Assembly: GCF_005239225.2 (NCBI RefSeq)
Contig: NC_133300.1
Coordinates: 18,651,584 to 18,715,583 of the forward strand
Direction of reading: 5' to 3'
Length of the DNA: 64,000 nucleotides
Origin: Populus alba
Taxonomy: Eukaryota > Streptophyta > Magnoliopsida > Malpighiales > Salicaceae
Shown here: positions 48,201 through 57,633 of the stretch, one piece after another
Numbering within the stretch: position 1 is the stretch's first letter
How the letters are laid out: every line of letters begins with the position of its first letter
Program-made: the position numbers and the translations under genes
Notes under the pieces: model-generated
What the model saw: the letters and a program-made list of their open reading frames with translations, nothing else
What the model was told of the DNA's origin: nothing
The model's database searches: none

Positions 48201-48476
48201 GCTTGGAATTAATTTATTTAATTCAATTAAGGGTTTAATTGGAGAATTGATAAATTTTTAGACTTAATTAAGCTTGGAATTAATTTAATTAATCCAATTA
48301 AGGGTTTAATTGGAGAATTGATAAGTTTTGAGACTTAATTAAGCTTGGAATTAATTTAATTCATCCAATCAAGGATTTAATTGGAGAATTAATAAGTTTT
48401 GAGACTTAATTGAGCTTGGAATTAATTTAATTAAGGGTTTAATTGGAGAATTGATAAGTTTTTAGACTTAATTGGA
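48201..48476. repeat. 71 bp tandem repeat in the LTR, about four copies
   Basis: Units begin with 'gcttggaattaattta' at 48201, 48272, 48343 and 48414, a constant spacing of 71 bp. The last unit is shortened. The same array is in the other LTR from about 55436. The location suggests the U3 part of the LTR. Confidence 0.9.
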
Positions 48477-49549
48477 CTTTGTATTTAATTAAATTAATGA
48501 AATCAGGGACTTAATTGAAGAAATAGCAAAGTTTGGTGTTAATTGGGGACACGATTGAAGCAGATTAAAGTCTAAGGACTAACTTGAAAAAGGCGCCGAA
48601 ATGCAGGGAAAATTACGGTTTAAACCAGGGGCTTAATTACAAAACTTTTAAAACTTCAAGGGCCAAAACGCAAATAATCATTAAACATGAAAACGGCGTC
48701 GTTTCAAGGGAATTGTTCGTCTTCTTCCGCTCACCAAACCAGAGAAACGGGCGCCCCTGCCATCACTGCTCCTGCAATAAATGGTTTTGAGTCTTCATTA
48801 CCAATGGAAACGCATGCCATTCGCCGACTATAAGAAACCAGAGAAGGGATGCGCAGAAGGGGGGAAAAAGGGGAAGAAAAAAAAAGAACCCAGAAAAGAG
48901 GCGAAAACAAAATACCCAGGGGGATTGAACAGAGTAATAAACCCAGAAAAACAGAAGGAAAACCCAGCACCAAGGGGGGGCAAAACAGGGGGAACCAAGG
49001 CAGAAATCAACCCAAAAAAAAATACAGAGTCAAGAACAAAAAGGGAACCCGAAAACGAAACCCAGAAAACAGAGGAAAAATACCAAGAGCAAAAACAGAG
49101 ACTAATGTAAACGTAAAATCCAGAAAACCAACGATTGACATCACCGTCTTCTCGATCGTCCCCTGCAAATCAGAAACGAGAAAGCAAGGAGGAAGAAAAG
49201 GAGATCGAAGAAAACAGTGGTCAGTGTTTCTAGCACTGCCTTGGTCACAAAACGCAAGCAAGTAAAAAAGAGAAGGCGCACGCATTGGATCAGTTTCGGT
49301 CATCCGCCCTTCACTTTCAGCCTCGGGTCATTAGCAGCAGGAATAGGGCCAGGAGAGCGCAAGGAAGGGAAGAAGGCTGCCCTGCCAAGCGTGGTTCAGG
49401 CACCAACAGCCCTCGACTTCGTCTTCACCTTCAGGAGCAGCGGACCACAAGTAAGTTTTCTTCATCTCTTCCTGCTTTGCATTTTCCTTTGACTGGCCGT
49501 GAAATTAATTAGCTTCCCCCAAGTGCACGCACGCGTGGTGCGTGCCTTT

Positions 49550-49591
49550 GCCCAGCCGGGCCACTGGCTTGGGCCAGTGACCGGGCTGGGC
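49550..49591. repeat. GC-rich hairpin in the 5' LTR
   Basis: Arms of 19 bp (49550-49568 and 49573-49591) pair at 17 of 19 positions around a 4 bp loop; the left arm starts GCCCAGCCGGGCC. The copy in the 3' LTR is at 56784-56825. It is a GC island in otherwise AT-rich DNA. Confidence 0.85.
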
Positions 49592-50263
49592 TGGCTGGGC
49601 CTAGCCCAGTCCATGTGGGCTGAGCCCAAAAAATAAAAAAAATAAAAAATAAAAAATGTGTATGCATGAATAAAAATAATGTAAATTTATTGGTTTATTC
49701 ACTGACGCCAGAGTCAGGAATAAAAATATCAGTTTAAATTTATATTATTTTTATTCGTTGTATTTTTATTTTGTTTAGCTAGAAAATAAAAAATGTGTGC
49801 ATGCTTAAAAAATAAATTTATTTTTATTTATTTATTCACTGGCACTAGAGTAGGGAATAAAAAAATATATTGATCTAATTTTTGTCGTAGTTACGAATTT
49901 TTACCAACGCCAGAGTTGGAATTATTCAAGCTCGAATATTCACTGGCGCCAGAGTCAGGAATATTTTAAACAAATCATCACAGAATAAATTAATAAATAT
50001 TTAGCAATTTAAGACAAAACCAACAATGCAGTCTGCCTTAGGCAGAACGTTTAAGGGGTGATAATATCTTCCCTTTTACGTAACCAATCCCGAGTCATAG
50101 AATCTCTATTGACCAGTTAGGGTTCCTAGTGACCATAATACTAGGTGGCGACTCCTCAAACGAGACATTTTCCCCTAAAAGAACCGGATGCCACATATCT
50201 GTTCTTTTTCATAATTCGAGATTATTATTTCACAAGGCCGCCACGATGTCGGGTGCGACAGAA

Positions 50264-50281
50264 TGGCGACTCCACTGGGGA
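50264..50281 (+). other. Primer binding site, tRNA-Arg type
   Basis: TGGCGACTCCACTGGGGA, three bases after the LTR end. It is complementary to the 3' end of plant tRNA-Arg(ACG), as recalled from its acceptor and T-arm sequence. Confidence 0.8.
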
Positions 50282-50831
50282 CTTAGGATTAAGCTTTGTC
50301 TTTTGTCTTATTATTGCTATTTTTTTTGTTGTGTTTATTTGTTTATTCTTCCTGCATTTACTGTTTTAGCATGCATTCTTATTTATATTGTCATGCATCA
50401 CTTTGGAAGCACACATTTTACAACCTAGGATAAGTGGGAAAGTAACGGTACCCCAATGGCTTTAGCCTGGGTAAGACTCGTGAAACCATTCAACTCTCGC
50501 TTGATTGTTTACTTGGAAGTGGTTGATATGCCAAACTGATATTACTCAGGGCCTCTATCTTCGCACTACTTGTAAGCCTCATATCGACCTTTCATGGACG
50601 ATCACTAAGTATGCGAGAGACCCTTTGAAACTAGATAATGACCAACCCTTTGATGCACTCAATAATTAGGATCTTTCTATTAGGTTGTCACCCCGTGAAG
50701 GGCAAGTTCGCATTTCATACGCATTTTTTTTATTGCTTTAGTATTTTTGCATAATTGCATGATTTACATTTAGCAGGTTGAAATATAGGTCCCCATTGAA
50801 ACTCATTTATAACACTCATTCGAGAAAAAGA

Positions 50832-51827
50832 CAAATGGAAAATGAAGAAAGAGCCCAGTTGGAAGCCCAACATCAAAAAGAGGTGGATAATCTTAAAGAA
50901 GAAGTCGCAAGGCTTACTAGTCTACTCGAGCAGGCCTTGAGAGATAAATCCGGAAAAGCAATACTTATAGCTCAGCCTGAAGATATGCATCTAACTCATT
51001 TTGATCCACAGAATCTGGGGGCAAATAGGTTGTCATTTGAATTTCAACAAGCTATGCATTTCCAGCCAGCATACCCCTCAAGAATTTCGTCTACCATTGA
51101 TTCTATCGAGAAAGAATCTCAAGAGGGCAAGATGGTGAAAGAAGAGGATTTGGAAAAATGGACCGCCCTAGAAGAGAGGATAAGGGCAGTTGAGGGAAAT
51201 CATTTGTGTGACATGGTGAAAGCCGTCAATATGTGTTTGGTACCTAATGTAGTCATTCCTAAGAAGTTTAGGGTGCCAGAATTCATTAAATATACGGGAA
51301 CTCAATGCCCTATAACTCATCTCAAGGCATACTGCAACAAAATAGCCGAGGTGGTTGATGATGAGAAACTGCCGATTCATTTCTTCCAAGACAGCTTGAG
51401 TGACGCTGCCCTCACTTGGTATATGCGGTTGGACAATACCAAGGTTAAAAAATGAAAGGACTTAGTTGATGCCTTCATGAGGCAAATTAAGTTCAATATA
51501 GATGTGGGCCCTGATCGATTAAGCTTGCAAGCTATGGAGAAGAACAACAAGGAGTCCATAAGAGAATACGCTCGAAGATGGAGTGAAGTAGCTGCACAAG
51601 TTAACCCTCCCATGTTGGAAAAAGAGATGATCAGTTTATTTTCTAACACCTTTAAAGCTCCGTACTTTGAATACTTGGTTAGAAGCTCTGCACAACATTT
51701 CACTGACCTGGTTATTATAGCTGAGAGGATTGAACAAGCCATTGGGTTAGGTAAGATTGCTAACCCGACTAAGAAGAACGGTTTCACTGAAGGTGGTTGC
51801 CAAGACACTTATCGTTCCTATAGCTAA
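50832..51827 (+). pseudogene. Tat-type gag protein with one in-frame stop
   Basis: The frame is open from 50778; I take Met 50835 (MENEERAQ) or a nearby in-frame codon as the start. A coiled-coil-like head (AQLEAQHQKEVDNLKEEVAR) is followed by the gag core: VPNVVIPKKFRVPEF, THLKAYCNKIAEV, FFQDSLSDAALTWYMRLD. At 51453-51455 a TGA interrupts, where the family usually has Trp (…KKWKDL). The same frame then continues with FMRQIKFNIDVGPDRLSLQ, EYARRWSEVAAQVNPPM and AERIEQAIGLGKI, and stops at 51827. No zinc knuckle and no pol follow. The product would assemble virus-like particles in the cytoplasm. Because the damage is a single substitution, the copy is young or gag is supplied by other copies. 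Confidence 0.82.
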
Positions 51828-54133
51828 TTCCTTCACACCGACTCCCAGAAATCAACTATTTTGAAGATAAAGCTATGGTGATAATAGGTCGAGAATGGTC
51901 TACATGTGACTGAAACTAAGTGTTGAAGAGATGCCCTTTGTCAATGAGAATGAATGATTGAAAGATTTCAACAATTCCAATGAATGATCACTAAATGTTT
52001 AGTCCCTTTATGTGTTATCATGCCAGTATTCATGTTGGCATAAGTTCTTTGTTGTTGAAATTCTTTTCCTAAGCTTCAATGAAATAATGAGTTTGTCATT
52101 CAATTGTGTTCACGACCAAGCAATATTCATCTTCTTAAAAGAGTTTTCTTATAAGAACTCACGAATACACCTTTGAAGCCTCGCGTGATCTCATAGACGC
52201 AATTCATCTCTTGTTCCAAAATCCATTTCCCTATTGGAGTTTTGAAAAATTGATCTAGTATTTTGATTTCAAAAAAATAATTTGATGTTTTTTCAAAAAC
52301 GATATTTTTAACATTCTACTTGTAGAATGACAATTGAATCAAGCAACTCCATCATTGAGGTGACTAAATTATAAACCAAAAAAAAGGGAAAAAAAAGAAA
52401 AAAAAGAAATGAATAAACGCCCTTACCCTATGACTCTTGAATCGTGTGTTTTTAAATGTATGAATAATGGTATGTAGTGAACTCTTTACTCATGACTCAT
52501 GAAATGCATCTTTGCAAAGACAAAACCATCATACTAGATGAGGTCAAAGTTTATTGATCTTAACTGCTTGCGCTTGAAATGAGGAAAGGCCATCTTTGTT
52601 ATTCCTTTCACGTTCTGAAATAAGTACATCCCTTACGATCCCTTGTTGAGCCTGAATAATTTTTCTTTCATGAAAAAATCCCGACTAGGATCACACCCCA
52701 CACTGGGGGGCAAGAGAAAATTTCAATGAGAAAAAAGAAAAAGCTGCAAGAAAGCCAAAAAGGCATAAGAGCTCAAGAAACTCAAATGCTAGGGGGCATG
52801 CCCAAATCACTAGAAAAAGTGACATCCAAGATAAAGTGAGTATGTCTTAGCAAAGCAAAGAAAAAGAGAAGAAGCAACAAATCAAAGAAGAGCAGCAAAA
52901 GAAAATGTGAATGACATCAAGAGTCAAACTGTTGATAGTGATCCTCAGTCTTTGAAACCCTGAAACACTCTTTGAGCCTTATGAATCCTTTTCTTTCATA
53001 GCCAAGAATAATAGCCTACGTTACGTGCCTGTAGAAGTCCTTTCTAATCAAGCATTCAAGCGACCTAGAACAATAAACAATGCTCTCAAAATGCAAAGAA
53101 TACTTTTTCATAAGATTCATGACATCAAGAATAAACTACTCATTATTATTCATGCTGATAAAAATGAAGGTTCAAAAAGAGACGAATTTTTCTCATACAA
53201 AACCTCGAGCTTTTTCTCGAGCCCTTCACTTTGAAACAAAGGTCATCTCATGGCGTATTTTCACTGAAGATCTCATTGCCAAACACAAGAGCAAATAAGC
53301 TCTTTTCCAAGAAAATAACCAAGGAGTTGCAAGATTTCAAAAGCAAATTATTTTAGATTCACATCAAAATAATTTTTGTTTTTAAAATGCAAGATCAAGA
53401 TTTCAAGATTCATTCTAGACCCATATTCCTTCACCAAAATGAACAAAAAGAGAAATGAGAGAATGGTCTTTCAAAACCATTATTTATCTAAGTCGCTGGC
53501 AAAGCACACTTGGGGGCAATGACCAGTACAAGGGGGCAACATTGTATTTTCTCTTCTAGAAAAAGAGAGGAATATTTCCTACATCAAGACAAGGGGGCAT
53601 TTTGGTTTACGAAAGACAATTTAATCCTTTCAGCAAGTGACACCGAATGTTTTTATCAGTGAAACGAGGAGTAATGAATGATCCTTTCAAAATATTTGAC
53701 AAGTCAAAAAATCTTTAGCAAGCAAGTGGGTCACGATGGGCGCCACAAAGGCTGAGTTATGGGAACAAATCTGGAAATAGACTTACATGGGCCAACTCGA
53801 GTAGGCTAGAAGTCAAGTGACAAAGAGGACCCAAATCAGAGTTAGCAAGTCCTCATCAGTCAAGCAATGAGAAGACTAAGAAGAAATGGGGGCCTATATT
53901 TCAAATCAGGTAAAGATGCATGCATATCATCTAAACTTGGAGGCATTGGACAATGAGTTTCACAAATTTTGTATGAGAAATTTATGGCTGAATCCATCAA
54001 GTGGAAGGCCAACTTGAAATGGCCAAAGATCGAAATTGTTGTTGGAAATATTTTTGAGAATTTTTTCAACATAGGAAGGCCGCCCATAAGAAATAGGTCA
54101 TCTGAAAAATCTTCGTGCTTTTCCACCTCTCTT
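51828..54133 (+). other. Non-coding interior of the Tat-like element
   Basis: No coding potential is visible. Part of it (52.4-53.4 kb) is conserved in the reverse-strand fragment at 1-1300, for example 'aggatcacaccccacactgg', so it is an ancestral part of the family. Phrases such as 'aagggggcaa' and 'tgggggca' recur. Confidence 0.65.
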
Positions 54134-54918
54134 GAGCGCTTTTGAGCCCTCACTTCCCCCTTCGAATGCCTTTGAGCACTCACCATCCTCCTCGAGTGCC
54201 TTTGAGCACTTGCCTTCCTTTCGAGTGCCTTTGAGCACTCGTCTTCCTTTTCGAGCGCCTCTGAGCCCTCGCTTTCCTCTTCAAGTGCCTTTGAGCACTA
54301 GCTTTCCTCTTCGAGCGCCTCTGAGCCCTCGCCCTCCTCTTAGAGCGCCTCTGAGCGCTTTTCACTTCTCTTCAAGTGCCTTTGAGCACCAGTGCCTCTG
54401 AGCACTTGCTTTCGCCTTCAAGTGCCTTTGAGCACCAGTGCCTCTGAGCACTCGCTTTTCCCTTTAAGTGCCTCTGAACACTCGCTTTACCCTTTAAGTG
54501 CCTCTGAGCACTCGCTTTTCCCTTCAAGTGCCTTTGAGCACCAGTGCCTCTGAGCACTCGCTTCCCCTTTAAGTGCCTTTGAGCACTCACTTTTCCCTTC
54601 AAGTGCCTTTGAGCACCAGTGCCTCTGAGCACTCCCTTCCCCTTCAAGTGCCTTTGAGCACCAGTGCCTCTAAGCACTCACTTTTCCCTTCAAGTGCCTT
54701 TGAGCACCAGTGCCTCTGAGCACTCCCTTCCCCTTCAAGTGCCTTTGAGCACCAGTGCCTCTGAGCACTCGCTTTCCTTTTGGAGCGCCTTTGAGCACTC
54801 GCTTTCCTCTTTGAGTGCCTTTGAGCACTCGTTTTCCTCTTTGAGTTGCCTTTGAGCACTCGTTTTCCTTTTCGAGTGCCTTTGAGCCCTCACATTCTTT
54901 TGAGTGCGCCTTCGAGCC
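54134..54918. repeat. Hairpin minisatellite in the Tat-like element
   Basis: About 25 tandem, variable units built on GAGTGCCTTTGAGCACTC, AGTGCCTCTGAGCACT and similar. Units are about 24-34 bp, in places arranged as a higher-order pair (…TTTGAGCACC AGTGCCTCTGAGCACT…). Each unit core is a small inverted repeat (GAGTGC/GCACTC). The array lies in the 3' untranslated part, before the purine tract. Long open frames across it encode simple repeats and are a by-product of the periodicity. Confidence 0.9.
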
Positions 54919-55228
54919 CTCATTTTCTTTTTTTTTTACTTGGGTAGGTCACCCATCATAATAAGGCAACTTCTAAAAAAACAAAAAAAACAAAAAAACA
55001 AAAAAAAACAAAGTGGATCGTCTTCCAAATGACTTGTTTCTTGTTTTCTACATCTCTCGCTAAAGGTCGTGTGTCAATCTACTGTTTTTTAAGTTTTTAA
55101 GAAAAAAAAAGAGGAAAAAAATGGTTCTTTCTCTATCTACTTTTCTTTATAAATTTACTACACAAAGATAAAAGAAAATGAAATTTTCCAATATCTTTGC
55201 ATAGTAAATATTATAAAGAGGGGGCAAC
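54919..55228 (+). other. 3' untranslated end with polypurine tract
   Basis: Non-coding, with caaaaaaaca-type runs near 54975-55010 and the polypurine tract at 55215-55224 directly before the 3' LTR. Confidence 0.65.
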
Positions 55229-57495
55229 TGTCATAACCCAATTTTTGACCATTTTATTTTGATTATTATTATTATTTTATTTATTGAAAAGGATAAAAAA
55301 ATTTGATGAAAAAATAATAATGATGATGAAAAACAAGTAAAATGAAATAAATGAAGAATGAATTAAATTTTGGGTTAAGAGCAATATGAATGGAAGTTTT
55401 GGGGTTTAATTAAACTTTGAAATTAATTTAATTAAGCTTGGAATTAATTTATTTAATTCAATTAAGGGTTTAATTGGAGAATTGATAAATTTTTAGACTT
55501 AATTAAGCTTGGAATTAAATTAATTAATCCAATTAAGGGTTTAATTGGAGAATTGATAAGTTTTGAGACTTAATTAAGCTTGGAATTAATTTAATTCATC
55601 CAATCAAGGATTTAATTGGAGAATTAATAAGTTTTGAGACTTAATTGAGATTGGAATTAATTTAATTAAGGGTTTAATTGGAGAATTGATAAGTTTTAGA
55701 CTTAATTGGACTTTGGATTTAATTAAATTAATGAAATTAGGGACTTAATTGAAGAAATAGCAAAGTTTGGTGTTAATTGGGGACACGATTGAAGCAGATT
55801 AAAGTCTAAGGACTAACTTGAAAAAGGCGCCGAAATGCAGGGAAAATTACGGTTTAAACCAGGGGCTTAATTACAAAACTTTTAAAACTTCAAGGGCCAA
55901 AACGCAAATAATCATTAAACATGAAAACGGCGTCGTTTCAAGGGAATTGTTCGTCTTCTTCCGCTCACCAAACCAGAGAAACGGGCGCCCCTGCCATCAC
56001 TGCTCCTGCAATAAATGGTTTTGAGTCTTCATTACCAATGGAAACGCATGCCATTCGCTGACTATAAGAAACCAGAGAAGGGATGCGCAGAAGGGGGGAA
56101 AAGGGGAAGAAAAAAAAAAGAACCCAGAAAAGAGGCGAAAACAAAATACCCAGGGGGATTGAACAGAGTAATAAACCCAAAAAAACAGAAGGAAAACCCA
56201 GCACCAAGGGGGGGCAAAACAGGGGGAACCAAGGCAGAAATCAACCCAAAAAAAAATACAGAGTCAAGAACAAAAAGGGAACCCGAAAACGAAACCCAGA
56301 AAACAGAGGAAAAATACCCAGAGCAAAAACAGAGACTAATGTAAACGTAAAATCCAGAAAACCAACGATTGACATCACCGTCTTCTCGATCGTCCCCTGC
56401 AAATCAGAAACGAGAAAGCAAGGAGGAAGAAAAGGAGATCGAAGAAAACAGTGGTCAGTGTTTCTAGCACTGCCTTGGTCACAAAACGCAAGCAAATAAA
56501 AAAGAGAAGGCGCACGCATTGGATCAGTTTCGGTCATCCGCCCTTCACTTTCAGCCTCGGGTCATTAGCAGCAGGAATAGGGCCAGGAGAGCGCAAGGAA
56601 GGGAAGAAGGCTGCCCTGCCAAGCGTGGTTCAGGCACCAACAGCCCTCGACTTCGTCTTCACCTTCAGGAGCAGCAGACCACAAGTAAGTTTTCTTCATC
56701 TCTTCCCGCTTTGCATTTTCCTTTGACTGGCCGTGAAATTAATTAGCTTCCCCCAAGTGCACGCACGCGTGGTGCGTGCCTTTGCCCAGCCGGGCCACTG
56801 GCTTGGGCCAGTGACCGGGCTGGGCTGGCTGGGCCTAGCCCAGTCCATGTGGGCTGAGCCCAAAAAATAAAAAAAATAAAAAATAAAAAATGTGTATGCA
56901 TGAATAAAAATAATGTAAATTTATTGGTTTATTCACTGACGCCAGAGCCAGGAATAAAAATATTAGTTTAAATTTATATTATTTTTATTCGTTGTATTTT
57001 TATTTTGTTTAGCTAGAAAATAAAAAATGTGTGCATGCTTAAAAAATAAATTTATTTTTATTTATTTATTCACTGGCACTAGAGTAGGGAATAAAAAAAA
57101 TATATTGATCTAATTTTTGTCGTAATTACGAATTTTTACCAACGCCAGAGTTGGAATTATTCAAGTTCGAATATTCACTGGCGCCAGAGTTAGGAATATT
57201 TTAAACAAATCATCACAGAATAAATTAATAAATATTTAGCAATTTAAGACAAAACCAACAATGCAGTCTGCCTTAGGCAGAACGTTTAAGGGGTGATAAT
57301 ATCTTCCCTTTTACGTAACCAATCCCGAGTCATAGAATCTCTATTGACCAGTTAGGGTTCCTAGTGACCATAATACTAGGTGGCGACTCCTCAAACGAGA
57401 TATTTTCCCCTAAAAGAACCGGATGCCAGATATCTGTTCTTTTTCATAATTCGAGATTATTATTTTTTAGGGCCGCTGCGATGTCGGGTGTGACA
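55229..57495 (+). repeat. 3' LTR of the Tat-like element
   Basis: A near-identical partner of 47992-50260 with the same 71 bp array, GC-rich hairpin and repeated 'gcgccagag' blocks. It ends GGGTGTGACA and is followed by the target duplicate ATTTA. Confidence 0.93.
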
Positions 57496-57633
57496 ATTTA
57501 TATGAAAAATATAACAATAATGAATTTGATAAAGTTATTTAAACAATTACAACAAATTAAAACTAAGAAAATACAAATTTTATTCTCATTCAATGTTAAT
57601 GAGAAATTATTTTAACAATTTTGCATATCAATT

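Larger units (their letters stand above)
47992..50260 (+). repeat. 5' LTR of the Tat-like element
   Basis: It runs TGTCATAACCC...GGGTGCGACA. It contains a 71 bp tandem repeat (48201-48476), a GC-rich hairpin (49550-49591) and four spaced copies of a block like 'cactggcgccagagtcagga' between 49697 and 49965. Its long ORFs on both strands have biased low-complexity composition and recur in the other LTR; I do not regard them as genes. Confidence 0.93.
47992..57495 (+). mobile_element. Complete Tat/Ogre-like LTR retrotransposon with gag only (non-autonomous)
   Basis: Two LTRs of about 2.27 kb (47992-50260 and 55229-57495), roughly 99% alike by eye, are flanked by the target duplicate ATTTA (47987-47991 and 57496-57500). 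The primer site TGGCGACTCCACTGGGGA at 50264-50281 fits tRNA-Arg, as in Ogre/Tat elements. The purine tract aaagaggggg lies at 55215-55224. The 5 kb interior holds one gag-like frame and no protease, reverse transcriptase or integrase, so the element must be mobilised in trans. A hairpin-rich minisatellite fills 54.1-54.9 kb. The insertion lies about 140 bp beyond the stop codon of the NLR gene. Confidence 0.92.

Noticed and set aside
48584..49512. Several overlapping ORFs of 60-138 codons on both strands, repeated at 55818-56746
   Set aside because: They lie in both LTRs of the same retrotransposon, are rich in Lys/Glu/Pro or their antisense and have no domain. They are a by-product of purine-rich LTR sequence.
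54132..54923. Repetitive basic proteins (…SAQRHLKGKA…) on the minus strand or Ser/Pro-rich ones on the plus strand
   Set aside because: The open frames come from tandem repeats whose unit lengths tend to keep the frame. Both strands and several frames are open, with no start context.
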